A stretch of 64,000 nucleotides of DNA from positions 104,049,087 to 104,113,086 of the forward strand of contig CM043966.1 of assembly GCA_014529385.2 (NCBI GenBank), read 5' to 3'. The notes under the pieces are model-generated. The model saw only the letters and a list, made by a program, of their open reading frames with translations, did not search any database and had not been told where the DNA came from. The first letter of the stretch is position 1. Each line of letters opens with the position of its first letter. The position numbers and the translations under genes were made by a program. The DNA comes from Adiantum capillus-veneris. Lineage: Eukaryota; Streptophyta; Polypodiopsida; Polypodiales; Pteridaceae. This document shows, in pieces, positions 44,330-55,396 of the stretch.

Positions 44330-45024
44330 ATGCTTGGGGAAAGGTAAGAGAGCGTGATGCCTTCATCTTATTTGACCCTAGCTCTACTCAGAACTTCATA
44401 TCAACACAGTTGGCCACCAAGTTGGACATTGAAGCTTTCAAGATGGGAGATGTTGTAACAGACTACACTGCTTTGAAGGGATAACGAGCCTCTGTTACTC
44501 CCTTGATCGGGAAATTGAGGCTCCATGTACAAAGCTACGTCAAGAAAGAAGACTTCTTCATCTCTCGTCTCCAACATGAGGATGCTATCCTAGGGGCGCC
44601 ATGGTTTGATTACATGGCTGCCAATATGAAGTTCCCTGAAAGGAGAATCTATTTCACATACATGGGAAAGAACATGTATATAGATGCTAGTGAGTGTGGT
44701 CGCACTATTCCAATTTTAAATCCTTCAGCTCTTGATAAATCAATGAAGAGCTCAATTTTTGCATACATGATTTTTTTCAAAGAGCTTCTAAAAGATCCTA
44801 ATGTTTCATCAAATGTAAATGGTAGGAATCAAGATGAGTTAGACATGTGTACTTTTCTAAAACAATTCCAACATGTGTTCATCGATGATATCCCTATGGA
44901 CTTACCTCCAAAACAAGGGGATGATGACCATCGAATTGAGCTCCTTCCTGGAAGCTCACCGCCTAAGAAACCTCCTTATCGAGTCTCTCAAACTCAACGA
45001 GAGGAAATCATGAGGCAAATATAG
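44330..45024 (+). pseudogene. D1 retropepsin-like protease and linker
   Basis: FILFDPSSTQNFISTQLATK matches the gypsy protease form L-F-D-S-G-A-T-x-x-F-I-S, with the D present but S-G changed to P-S. A TAA interrupts at 44482. The rest (HEDAILGAPWFDYMAANMKF) is the I-L-G-x-P-W motif. It ends with the lead-in to RT (DLPPKQGDDDHRIELLPGSS). A TAG separates it from the RT frame. Confidence 0.8.
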
Positions 45025-45027
45025 GAA

Positions 45028-45817
45028 TTGGTAGACAAAGGGATGGTGAGTCCTAGCTCCTCTTCATTTTGTTCTCCAATCCTTTTAGTGCAAAAGAGAG
45101 ATGGTACATACCGTATATGTGTGGACTATCGAGCACTAAACCATATCACTATCAGAAACAAATTTACTGTGCCTCGGGTAGAATATCTATTTGATAAGCT
45201 ACAAGGATCTTTTCAGTAGGATTGACCTTAACAGTGGCTATCATCAAATAAGGATAGTGGATGAAGGTATCCAAAAGACTGGGTTTCACACAATGTTTGG
45301 TCTTTATGAATACCTAGTCATGCCTTTTGGCTTGACTAATGCACCATCCACGCTCAATCGTCTAATGGAGAAAATTTTTAGACTCTATCGCACATTCATT
45401 GGAGTGTTCTTTGATGATATGATCATCTACTCCAAGTCTTAGGAACAATATAAGCAACATCTGCAAGTGATTTTTCAAGCATTGAGGGAGAACAAGCTTT
45501 TTCTCAACCAAAAGAAAAACGAATTTTTCCTTAAAGAGACTCAATATTTAGGTCTTATTATATCTCAAGATGGTATCCATATGGATCCATCAAAGTTAGA
45601 GGTAATAAAAGCATGGCTTAATCCAAGGAATCTACATGAGCTAAGAAGATTTATTGGTATATGCGCATACTATAGATGCTTCATAGCAAAATTCTCTCGA
45701 GTAACAGGACCCCTACACGACTTAACAAAAAAAAATGTTAAGTATGTATGGACTGCTAAGGAGAAAAATGCTTTTGATAAGCTCAAAGAGAAGCTTACGT
45801 CCCAACCAGTCCTCATG
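45028..45817 (+). pseudogene. D1 reverse transcriptase, cut by element A
   Basis: GMVSPSSSSFCSPILLVQKR, then RICVDYRALN, a one-base shift near 45210, FSRIDLNSGYHQIRI, MPFGLTNAPSTLNRLM and VFFDDMIIYSKS (FFDD catalytic pair), a stop at 45440, then LGLIISQDGIHMDP and FIGICAYYR. The frame stops abruptly in the RNase H lead-in at TSQPVLM, where the LTR of element A begins. The clade differs from G1 and E. Confidence 0.88.
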
Positions 45818-46828
45818 TGTTAACTGAGTCAACGTCAATTAACAGAAGCTGCTAAAGACTGAAGAAGTACGGATGCACATCAAAGATCAAAGTGAAGAAG
45901 CAGTAAAGATTGGAGTTACACATTTTCCACATCTTCCCAAAATGGTCACGTATTGTAAATTCCTGATTTATTTCAAGCCATTGTAATGTTTTAATGTGTT
46001 ACGGGCTCAATGGGAGTTCCAAGTTATAACGAACAGGTCAGTTACTGTACCTAGGTTGCAGATACAATAAGTGTGGAGTCTCAAAGGTCTTGGGCACCAG
46101 ACATTAAACATTTTAGACCTTGGCTAAGGTATAAAAGCCAACTTTGTAAAGATTTTATTAAGTTTTGGATAAGAAATACATAGCGTGAGCTAACGGCGCT
46201 CACTTCTCTCCTTCTCGTGCTTCCTACTCCCTCTTCGGTTGTCACATTGTGAATGCGCTTGTTGCATTGCCACCGCAGGTAAGAGCTCTACGCATTGACG
46301 TAAGCCATTCACAGTATTTCATAGATTTTGGAGTCGCCGAACCATGGCCTAATTTCATCATAACTAGGAATTTACACTTTTAAATCAAAAACTAAGTGTA
46401 TGCGGCGTATTGGGGCATCATTGCTAAGCATTTAGATGCATTCTGTGTCGAAAACAAGTAGGTCAAAAATCCACTGATGTTAATAATCGCAATTTTGGAA
46501 CTTGACCTAAAGTGGGGTTTGAGGCCATAGGCATGTGTGCTTAGGTCTTATAAACTTGTCATAGAAGTCTTGTTACGTTTGGATGTCATTTGATGTTGTA
46601 ACGGATGTGATTTGCTTACCGATGAGCAATTGGCTTTTGGTGATTTCAGTCACTTGAGTGTAGCTTGAGTTAGATGCGAGTTGTTAGTTGTTTTCCAAGA
46701 GATTGACAACCTCTTGTAGCCTCTACGCACTAGTCGAGTCAGTTTCGTCCCATGGTTTGACAAATTAATCGTGGTTCTCGCTAATACTGCAATAAGATAG
46801 GATGGTGAGGTTAGACATGCGTCCCACA
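45818..46828 (+). repeat. Element A 5' LTR
   Basis: 1011 bp, TGTTAACTGAGTCAACG to CGTCCCACA. Homologous to the A2 LTR at 21662-22581. It inserts in the D1 RT/RNase H frame. A TATA box lies at 46130-46137. Confidence 0.88.
46130..46137 (+). promoter_or_regulatory. TATA box of the element A LTR
   Basis: TATAAAAG in GGCTAAGGTATAAAAGCC, about 310 bp into the LTR. A2 has TATATAAGG at the matching place. Confidence 0.65.
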
Positions 46829-46830
46829 TT

Positions 46831-46848
46831 TGGCGCCGTTGCAAGGAA
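46831..46848 (+). promoter_or_regulatory. Element A primer-binding site (tRNA-Asp type)
   Basis: TGGCGCCGTTGCAAGGAA, 2 nt after the LTR. The first 12 bases match the tRNA-Asp-type site; the rest has diverged. Confidence 0.85.
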
Positions 46849-47339
46849 CGAATAGACCTAAAGTAGGAAAAACACGAGCGTCTTGTGTAATTGTCCATTA
46901 ACTTCCTCTAAGTTCACCTAGAGTAAAACTTTCTTTTTAGAAATTAACCGCATAGCTTGAGATTGTCATCTTTTGCTGTGTAGAGGTAGCTTGGAGGTAA
47001 GTTGTACTTGCCGAGTGCCTTTAGGATTGTAGGATTGTAAATTTAGATTAGGATTTGGAGAATGATTGGTAGACGAGACAAGTCTTAAGATCAAGGCTCT
47101 GAAAAACATTAAAAACACAATAAAACGAGTGTTTGTGGACACTTTCCACAACCCCATCGCATGAGAACCTAGGAGTAGGGTAAGTAGGATCATAGGTGGA
47201 TTTCGAAACATTGCTCACTCCAAACGAATCATCTGTGAGTTGTTTATGTGAAGTTGCAGAGTTTCAGATCTACGGCTAGAAATAGCATGAAAAGACTCCA
47301 AACCACTCAATCCAACTGGAGAGTAAGCGTAAGAGTTGT

Positions 47340-48900
47340 ATGAACCAGTGGGTAAGCTCAAGGACACTTTGAGGTTAATTTTTCAAAAGTTTGCCAAAAC
47401 TCAGATTATTTACTTTTTCTTGACATTTTTGGCCAAGTTAAGTTTTGACTTGATTTATAGGCTCAAAATAGATCATGAAAAGGCTGTCCAGTGAAAAAGT
47501 TCAAAAAAGTGTCAGTTTTGGGCCAAAAGTTAATAATCGGAATTATTAACTTTCAGCTCAGATTTGACCAAGGTTCATACCATTGAGTCCTTGTATGTAT
47601 ACAAACAACTTTTGTAAAGGCCCAAAAGATTTGGATCACAAAACAGACTAAAAACTTGGTAAAAACTAAAATCTGTACTGATTGTCAAGAAATTGAGTCT
47701 AACTTGATGAATCTTGTTCAAATTAAGTTTTAACTTGATTCATAGGCTCAAAAGAGATCATAAAAAGATTGTTTAGGAAAAAAAGTTCAAAAAATTATTC
47801 ATTTTAGGTCAAAATTAATAATCGCGATTATGAACTTTTGGCTCAGAACTGATCAAGGTTGATACCAGTGATTCATTACATGTGTGCAAACAACTGGCAC
47901 AAAAGATTGGATCACAAAACTTGCTAAGAACTTGGTAGAAACTGAAATCTGTACTGATGGTCGAGAACTTGAGTCTGACTTGGTGAATCTTGTTCAAATT
48001 AAGTTTTAACTTGATTCATAGGCTCATAATAGATCATAAAATGACTCTTCTCTGAAAAGTTGAAAAAAGTTGTCATTTCAGGTCAAAAGTTAATAATCGC
48101 AATTATGAACTTTTGGCTCAAAACTCATCAAGGTTGATACCAATGATTCATTACATGTGTACAAATAACTGGCACAAAAGATTGGATCACAAAACAGGCT
48201 AAGATATTGGTAAAAACTGAAATTTTTACTAATTGTCAAGAACTTGAGTCTGACTTGGTGAATCTTGTTCAAATTAAGTTTTAACTTGATTCATAGGCTC
48301 AAAATAGATCATAAAATGACTCTCCTCTAAGAAGTTGAAAAAAGTTGTCATTTTAGGTCAAAAGTTAATAATCACGATTACGAACTTTTGGCTCAAAACT
48401 GATCAAGGTTGATACCAGTGATTCATGACATGTGTACAAACAAATTTTGTAAAGGCACAAAAGATTTGGATCACAAAACATGCCAAAAACTTGCTAAAAA
48501 CTAAAATTCGACTGCATGTCAAGAAATTGAGTCTGACTTGATAAATCTTGTCCAAATTAAGTTTTAACATGATTCATAGGCTATAAAGAGATCATAAAAA
48601 GGCTGTTTAGGGAAAAAGTGGAAAAAAGTTGTGATTTTAGGTCAAAAGTTAATAATCATGATATGAACTTTTGGCTCAAAATTGATCAAGATTGATTTCC
48701 ATAGACTCTAAGCATGATCGTAAGCATCTTTTGTGAAGGCTCATGAAGTTTGGATCACAAAACAGACCAAAACCTTGATAAAAACTAAAATCTGTACTGA
48801 ATGTCGAGAACTTGAGTGTGACTTGGTAAATTATGTTTAAATTCAGTGAAACTTGACTCATAGGCTTATCTTGATGTGTTAGTCATGCACATACTAAGAT
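47340..48900 (+). repeat. Leader tandem repeats of about 275 bp
   Basis: About five diverged copies. The landmark TTAATAATCGCGATTATGAA (or variants) occurs near 47528, 47814, 48089, 48365 and 48647, spaced about 275-285 bp. Each unit also has CAAATTAAGTTTTAACTTGA and CATAGGCTCAAAATAGATCA. No consistent coding frame. They lie between primer site and gag. Confidence 0.88.
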
Positions 48901-49781
48901 GACCAAAAGTCACCAAAAGTAAATAATTGCAATTATTTACTTTTGAAAAAAAGTTCTCAAAAAAAAGGAGTAAATAATTGCGATTATTTACTTTTGCTCC
49001 AGAATTGAGAAATTTTGCACAACTAAGTATACCACAGGGTCAAGCACATCAAGTAGACTCCACAAATCAAATTCGATAAAATTTGGATCACAAAATTAAG
49101 AATTAAGCCAGATTCTTGGAATCAGAGTCTATGGACACTAAACAGTTGATAACTTGGACAAATCTTGATCAATCTCAACCAAACTTGTCCAGAGACCACA
49201 ACAAGATAAATAATTGGCAAAACAAGCCTAAAAAGTGTAGAAACTCAGAAAAGAAAATAATCGGGATTATTTACTTCTGAAATCTAGAAACAAGATTTTG
49301 GACTTTTGAGCTTGTATAGTGCTAGAACAACATAATACAAGGCCACTGGTCAATTTTGGGTTCCATCGGATCCAAATTGGTACCTCTTAACTCAATTTTA
49401 AGTTGCAGATTAGTCCTTTAGCTCCTTGCAAGGGTAGAATTTGGAAATCTCAATTGCTGACTCACTTAGCTCAGATTGAAGAACTAGGTTGCAGGCAAAG
49501 AATTGGGAGCTTGACAAGAGCTGAATTCAAGTCAAGTGGAAAAAATGGATAACAATCGAATCTGCAGGTTAGGTTATTCAAGGCCTAGATTTTCATCATT
49601 TCAAAAGCTACAATCAATTTTGACACTTTCAAGCTAGAGTTAATCAACTCTTGTGAGTTGAGGAGAAATTGACTGCCAAAAGTACTTTGGCAAAGGCAGT
49701 CTTATCAAACTTGAGCATAATTGTTTTTTGCTAATCAATACCAAAGTCTGCTAGGAGACAAGTTTTACAGAACTAGTCGAC
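48901..49781 (+). other. Element A leader, part before gag
   Basis: No gene. Carries further copies of the palindromic word AAATAATTGCAATTATTTAC near 48921, 48975 and 49258, outside the 275-bp repeats. Confidence 0.6.
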
Positions 49782-50316
49782 ATGGACTCATCTCGAGCTG
49801 AGAGTTCAAGTACAGCAGAGCAAGCCAGTAGTAGTGGTAACACAGGTACAAGTGCAACATAGCAGATTTTATAGCTTTATGGCTACGATGAAGATAAAGT
49901 CTTGTATACAGATTCAAAAGGCCGTAGATACTTGATGAACAGCAAAAGCAGCACAGGAGCCAAGATCCTACTGATCAGAGTAAAACCAGATTTAGAAAAC
50001 TCACAGATGTTCACAGACTTCAGTGGAGCCAGGTGTTGCAAGCTCAAAAATGAAGTGCAGATAGAAGTTCAAAAAGTCAACCCAAATGGCTATCTAAAAA
50101 TCTGCACAAGCCCGCAAAGCATCCAATTAGTGCATATGCAATTAGGGTCATTGTACATGGATTACAATGGTCATATCTACAATCAAGAGTCAGTAATGGA
50201 AGATCTAACAGATCAACCAATAGAAGCCAATATAATTGGAGAACCGAGCCAAAGACAGTACAAAGGTCAAGATGGAACAATATATAGCTTGATGCTAAGT
50301 GTTTTAAAAGAAGCTG
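49782..50316 (+). pseudogene. Element A gag, first repeat domain
   Basis: Met 49782 (MDSSRAESSSTAEQ), two stops near 49860-49875, then LYGYDEDKVLYTDSKGRRYL and a domain of about 140 residues: SSTGAKILLIRVKPDLENSQ, MDYNGHIYNQE, GEPSQRQYKGQDGTIYSL. The same domain starts gag in A2. Unknown family. The gag sequence breaks at about 50316, where E-type sequence begins. Confidence 0.65.
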
Positions 50317-50488
50317 CAAAATAGAAGACCAATCTTTGTTGGAAAAAAATATTTCTATCAATGCGCACATTCACCCTAATATTCTGAACTGTTTGAAAGT
50401 TGTAGAAAATGGGATTATTCATTGGTGCATTAATTACAAACTTCCATGAAGAACTTCATTGAAGTTGAGCTCTCTTGGATCCCACCAT

Positions 50489-50959
50489 TTAAGAGATGCG
50501 AAGAATTTGCTCACCAGTGATTAGCTTAGCTTTGGTGTGACCATCTTCAGCTTTGTAGAGTTCATAGGGTTCGATGGCTACCCTCTCAACCACCTTGAGC
50601 CTTCTTGCTAGTAGTAGTTGGAGTGCATCACCATATGTAGCCTCTTGCCAATACCGCACCCCATTGATGTGTAGCTCCCCCTCCAAAAACTTGTTAATAC
50701 CCGAGTTTGAGAGTGCTTTCACCACCTGAAGTCGAGGCTTCAAAGGAAGTGTCTTCACACTAGCCACAAAGCACTCAACACAATTTTTTGACCTAGGGAC
50801 TTGATGACTACAATATTTTCCTTGAAGCAAAGAAGGGTGTGTGTAGTTAACTCTCTTTACCCGCATACGTGCCGTTTGTCGATAAAGACGCTTCTTTTCT
50901 CGAGCTTCTTGGGGAGACCATAGTGGAAGTCTCGGAGAATTTGATGGATCTTCCTTCAT
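50489..50959 (-). CDS. E-type leader ORF1 (copy in E2)
   Basis: 156 codons, identical to 59244-59714. Basic, with KEDPSNSPRLPLWSPQEARE, CVECFVASVKTLP and a Leu/Arg-rich stretch (ALQLLLARRLKVVERVAIEP). No known domain. It lies directly after the primer site, upstream of gag, so it would be the first frame on the element RNA. Intact here although the copy is only a fragment. Confidence 0.5.
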   Translation of the reverse strand: MKEDPSNSPRLPLWSPQEAREKKRLYRQTARMRVKRVNYTHPSLLQGKYCSHQVPRSKNCVECFVASVKTLPLKPRLQVVKALSNSGINKFLEGELHINGVRYWQEATYGDALQLLLARRLKVVERVAIEPYELYKAEDGHTKAKLITGEQILRIS

Positions 50960-51124
50960 AGGATTGATAGAGCGCTACTTGAGAACTCCTCAGTGGGGGC
51001 ACCAATTTATGACGAAGGAAATTTGGAATGGCGGCCTCTACACCAAAACAAACTCCATTGCGCCACAAGGGAAATGAGATGAGGGCACCACCTAGTCTTG
51101 GAAGCGTGGACTAGGACCGCTACA

Positions 51125-51126
<2 letters not shown>

Positions 51127-51216
<90 letters not shown>
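51127..51216. repeat. GA microsatellite
   Basis: About 45 GA units at the end of the LTR-head fragment, where E-type sequence changes to A gag. Matching tracts at 52207-52250, 59882-59933 and 60924-60973 differ in length. Encodes only meaningless R-E or S-L runs. Confidence 0.95.
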
Positions 51217-51219
<3 letters not shown>

Positions 51220-52089
51220 TATTGCTCAGATTGTGGACGAAAAGGTGGACATTTTTCTGAAGATTGTCCAAGAAATCCTGACAACAGGGATACATCAACT
51301 ACCAAGCAAGATACAAAGCAAATTGGAAATGTGAATCTCGATGTAAGTGCATTTAACTCGTCACTTTTTATGCAATTGGATGATTCTGCACTACCATTAG
51401 AAGCACCAATAAAAACACTGCAAGTTCAAAGTCAGCATAAAGATGCACAGACACCTGAAAAGCTTAAAATTGATTCTTTGAACAATAAATTCTTGCATGA
51501 ATTTAGTGAAGGTGTTGAGATATCACCAAAGGTTGAAAAGAATGTTAGATTTGCAAATGATTTTGCATCCACTGACACAAGTGTGCAATCATTCACGTGT
51601 CTATGAAACACATCAAACAGAATATGTTAGCTTTGTATGGTACCCATAATTCATATGCACACTATCTGGACCAAAAAGGACAATTGTACAAGAGGGATCA
51701 ACTAGTGTTTGAACGGCCCACATACCAATTCATAGAAGTACGTCCAATGATAGATTAGAAAGGATGGTTCATTTCAGAGAAAAGAATCTATTATAGCCCA
51801 TCCTCTCTAGAGCTTAAGGATATTACTCAAGTGAACCCAGAGATCTGTTCAGAGCCAAACTCTCCTTCGTCGGAAATCAAACTTCGATGTTGTGACCAAA
51901 TGAGAATATACTTTGACCAAAACAGTCGTAGATATAGATGAGAGTCTAGCATCTATGATGCATTGGGTCCTGAAATCACAGAAGCTCAAATCCCAAGAGA
52001 CCAATGGGATAGACAATATCAGGGCAAAGATAATACTATCTACAGATTGACTTGGGAAATAATTTGTCATGTTTCTCGAGGATACATAG
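51217..52089 (+). pseudogene. Element A gag, zinc knuckle and second repeat domain
   Basis: Starts with zinc knuckle YCSDCGRKGGHFSEDCP, then a charged linker to a stop at 51604. It continues in a new frame with LYGTHNSYAHYLDQKGQLYK, IEVRPMID, QVNPEICSEPNSPSSE and RQYQGKDNTIYRLTW, a diverged copy of the first gag domain (DQKGQLYK against DSKGRRYL; QYQGKDNTIYRL against QYKGQDGTIYSL). Stops at about 51756 and 51958. An essentially identical copy is at 59934-60806. Confidence 0.7.
52086..52089. other. Target duplication of E, left copy (ATAG)
   Basis: ATAG at 52086-52089 and again at 62254-62257, flanking the E LTR ends. 4 bp, like G1. Confidence 0.65.
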
Positions 52090-52204
52090 TGACGAAGGAA
52101 ATGTGGAATGGCGGCCTCTACACCAAAACAAACTCCATTGCGCCACAAGGGAAATGAGATGAGGGCACCACCTAGTCTTGGAAGCGTGGACTAGGACCGC
52201 TACA

Positions 52205-52252
<48 letters not shown>

Positions 52253-53534
52253 GATCACTATGAATGAAGCATTAACCGTAGTGTGTGTACAAGGAATGGA
52301 TGACTTCAAACACTCCCAACACAAATAGCATATAGACTACCAAAAAATCACTCAAGGATTAGCCAAGATCACATCAAGCACTCTCACACACATATAAAAC
52401 ATTTCTCTTAATTAACATAAGTAAGAGGAGGAGAGGTTACTAGCATGAAACAATTTGCACTCTAGGATGTGCAAGAATAGAGTGAATGAATGAGCTTATG
52501 GGCTCATGGTGAGTGATACAAAGCTCAATGGGGCTGAGGGAGGCTTGAAATTGCAAAGGGGAAGGCCTCTTTATATAGGAAAGAGAGTGATTAGGAGTGA
52601 GGTTAAGATCCAAGTGTAATTTGTACAAATGAAGCTTGATTAGGGACATTCAACCAATGAAGAAGCTCCTTCCAAGTGATTTGTTGACCAATTAGCTCCA
52701 TCATCACTTGTGTTGTCTTCACTCCTTCCTCCATAGCTTGAGTCCAAGAGCTTCCTTATTTTAAAATGTAAAGAATCTACATAAAATCAATGCATATCTA
52801 GTAATAATAGGAAGGGGTTGAATGAGAACTTATGAATTACAACAAGATTAAGCATGACTTGAGAGGTGATTAGAAGAGGAACTTTGATGGGTTTTTGAGC
52901 TTGAGAGAGAGGAGGAAGGAGAGGAGGGTGAGAAGACTAATGGCTGATTTTGGAGAAGGTCTCAATGTGGAAAAGGAAGGGTGTGTGTGTGTAAAGGTAG
53001 AGGGGGTGGTCTCCACCACAGTTGAAAAAACTGGCGTCCACCATTTTGGCCATATCTCCTAGACCGTAGACGCAAAAATTATAAAACAAAATATGGCCAG
53101 AATCTCCAGCTCATCAGCTACAACTTTGATGAAGACAACTTTTCTTGGATCGGAGTGGAAGTATTTTTTAAAAATTCAGCAAAATCATGTGTCTGGTTTC
53201 TTCCTTTACCAAGTCTTCCACTTGGGTCCCATTTGTTTGAATCATCATATGGCTCCAAAGCCATGATGATATGAGCCACTCATGACCCTTGAATCATGGG
53301 TGCATGGCTCCACAACCACATCATATCTTTTCTTTTCACATTTACATATTTTCCCTTCCCTTTACCACTAGGTTTTCCCTCTACCTTTCACCTCCGGTGA
53401 ACTAGTCAAGAAAAAATCTTTTTTTTTTAATTTTTCCAAGAGGTTGTTCTCACTCTTTCTTTTATTGTAAACCTCTAGAAGCAAGGAAAACCAACAAAAT
53501 ATGATAAACAAAAATTTGTGATAGGCTCGGATTA
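52090..53534 (-). repeat. E 3' LTR
   Basis: 1445 bp; plus-strand TGACGAAGGAAATGTGG to GGCTCGGATTA. The last bases should be TCA (as at 62251-62253) but are TTA. GA tract 52207-52250; minus-strand TATATAAAG at about 52569-52577. Nearly identical to 60807-62253. Confidence 0.92.
52251..53533. other. E LTR body, non-coding
   Basis: No gene. Contains a TATA box (minus strand, about 52569-52577), a block TCCATCATCACTTGTGTTG, and the stretch GGCCATATCTCCTAGACCGT that is also in the E' LTR (24430-24460). The latter is the best marker linking the two families. Confidence 0.6.
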
Positions 53535-53548
53535 TAGCCCCCCCAAAC
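53535..53548 (-). promoter_or_regulatory. E polypurine tract
   Basis: Plus-strand TAGCCCCCCCAAACC, i.e. minus-strand GGTTTGGGGGGGCTA directly before the 3' LTR; primes plus-strand DNA synthesis. Confidence 0.75.
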
Positions 53549-53575
53549 CTGGCTAGGGGTATTTATGCCTCTAGC

Positions 53576-55378
53576 CTACTTTCTTTGATCTTGAGCTGAC
53601 CTTATCCTGATGTGATAAGGCTTTAGACACCATCCATTTGTCCTGGTCTTGTGCACTTTACCATCAATGTCTTGAAGTCTGTAAGAGCCATTTTTGAACT
53701 TTTTGGTGACCAAGAACGGGCCTTCCCATCGGAAAAGAAACTTTCCATCCTTACGAGTGTCGAAGTGATTGTCATATCGAAGCACCAGAGATCCCTTTTT
53801 GATGTCTTTGGATGCTAGCTTTTTGTTGAACTTTTCTCTGCGCTTCTCTGCTTCTTGAGAATAGTGGTTGATGGCTTCTTCACGATCCAATTGCAGCCTC
53901 TCTAGATCCATGATCCTTTGATGTACTTTCTCCTTTTGAGAGCCTACCTGGCTACCCAATATTTGAAGACTTGTTAACTTCACTTCAATGGCCAAAAGCG
54001 CCTCCTTTCCATAAACCAAATGAAAGGGTGTGTACCCTAATGTGGTTTTGAAGGAGGTTCTATAGGCCCATAGAGCTCCATTCAGGTGTTTGTCCCAATC
54101 TTGGCGCCTGGCATGTACCTGTTTGGTGAGAATTTTGCAAATGATTCCATTTACTTTTTCCACCAAACCATTGCACTGAGGGTAGTAAGGAGTAGAGTGT
54201 TGATGCTGAATATTTAGCTTCTTCATGAGTTCTCCTACCAAGTCTGCTCTAAACCCTGGTCCTCTATCAGATAGTATTTCAAGAGGGGTGCCAAACCGGC
54301 AACAGATGTGGTCAAAGATGAAATGACTCACATCCTTAGCAGTAATTCTATTGGTCGGCATAGCCTCAGCCCATCTAGTCATGTAGTCTACTCCCATGAT
54401 GATGTACTCTTTACCTGACTGAGTGCGTGGTAGAGGCCCTATGGCATCAATTCCCCACTTCTCAAAGGACCCATATACCTTTATTGGGTTCTGAGGTTCA
54501 GCTATGAGCCATCGTGGTCCTGCTTTCTGACATTCATCACATGTTTGACACCAGTATTTGACATCACGATGAAGACTTGGCCAAGTAAACCCAGCTTGTA
54601 GAACCTTCCTACTAGTGACGTCGTGTGCAAAGTGTCCTCCGCACATATCATCGTGACAAGCTTTTAAAATCTCTTCAATTTCACTCTTCAAAGGAACTCT
54701 CCTAAGCACACCATCCTTACCAAGACAATACAAGTCATCATTTACTATGCGATACCTGGTAGCCTTCCTAGCTAACCATCGCCTTTCCCGTGCATTCAAG
54801 TGTTTAGGAGCCTCTCCTTGCTCCAGAATGTGCATAATATCTTCCAAGTCCTCCTTGCCTTGCTGAAGTGGAAGTTTGATGGCCACTGCTCCCACTATTG
54901 ACTCATTTAACTTTGATGATGCTAGGTGGTCTGCATCCTTGTTCTGGTCTCTTGGCACATGATGTACTTGTGCCTCCCTAAATCTCCTCATAAGAGCTTT
55001 TGCTTCTCTCATTTTAGTAGAGAGACGGGCATTTTTGCAAGCCCATGTACCTTGCATTTGCCTTACCAAAAGCATGGAGTCACCAAAAGCGTTTAATCTC
55101 TTAATTGAATTATCGAGGCACCAACAAAGGCCATGAATTAGAGCATGATATTCTGCTTCATTGTTGGAGTGGACATCTTCTAGAGTGATCCCTTCACCAT
55201 GGATCGTCTCTCCCAATGGGGATAAGACCACGATGCCTGCAGCTGCCTTATCCTTGGTTCTCTTGTATGCTCCATCAAAGTAGAGGCTATAAGCATTGAC
55301 CAAAACCTCTAGACCTGGAGGTGGTGGAAGTTCCTTTCTGTTCAAATGGAAAACTTTTTCATAGCACTTGTTTGTCAA
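53576..55378 (-). CDS. E pol, C-terminal part: archaeal-type RNase H and integrase
   Basis: 600 codons open. RNase H: D35 (LYFDGAYK), E74 (NNEAEY), D100 (FGDSML), D150 (NKDADHL), so all four acidic residues are present, unlike G1. Integrase: H242, H249, C277/C280 and C283 zinc site, then D311 (WGIDAIGPL), D371 (LSDRGPGF) and E407 (NGLVEKVNG): a complete triad. C-terminal KDIKKGSLVLRYDNH and FRWEGPFLVTKKFKNGSYRL form the SH3-like tail. The real protein would continue from the RT frames upstream, but a TGA (55394) breaks it. Confidence 0.93.
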   Translation of the reverse strand: MTNKCYEKVFHLNRKELPPPPGLEVLVNAYSLYFDGAYKRTKDKAAAGIVVLSPLGETIHGEGITLEDVHSNNEAEYHALIHGLCWCLDNSIKRLNAFGDSMLLVRQMQGTWACKNARLSTKMREAKALMRRFREAQVHHVPRDQNKDADHLASSKLNESIVGAVAIKLPLQQGKEDLEDIMHILEQGEAPKHLNARERRWLARKATRYRIVNDDLYCLGKDGVLRRVPLKSEIEEILKACHDDMCGGHFAHDVTSRKVLQAGFTWPSLHRDVKYWCQTCDECQKAGPRWLIAEPQNPIKVYGSFEKWGIDAIGPLPRTQSGKEYIIMGVDYMTRWAEAMPTNRITAKDVSHFIFDHICCRFGTPLEILSDRGPGFRADLVGELMKKLNIQHQHSTPYYPQCNGLVEKVNGIICKILTKQVHARRQDWDKHLNGALWAYRTSFKTTLGYTPFHLVYGKEALLAIEVKLTSLQILGSQVGSQKEKVHQRIMDLERLQLDREEAINHYSQEAEKRREKFNKKLASKDIKKGSLVLRYDNHFDTRKDGKFLFRWEGPFLVTKKFKNGSYRLQDIDGKVHKTRTNGWCLKPYHIRIRSAQDQRK

Positions 55379-55396
55379 AATTTCGGCTAAGCATGC

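Larger units (their letters stand above)
50317..51216 (-). mobile_element. E2: leader/LTR-head fragment of an E element
   Basis: Minus-strand order: LTR head 51216-51010, primer site 51004-50987, leader with an intact 156-codon frame (50959-50489), then a truncated leader frame ending at 50317 against A gag. The matching right-hand segment is 59072 to about 59932. The first 80 bp differ from it at several sites; beyond that the two are essentially identical except for the length of the GA tract. Confidence 0.8.

Noticed and set aside
51098-51334. Arg-Glu repeat protein
   Set aside because: Produced by the GA microsatellite; the same tract gives S-L runs on the other strand. The frames at 16405-16626 and 60753-61043 have the same cause.
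50317-53534. The two 3.2 kb repeats read as one pair of giant LTRs
   Set aside because: They contain a primer site, an LTR head, element A gag and a full LTR in series; true LTR borders with TG/CA ends and ATAG flanks lie inside them.
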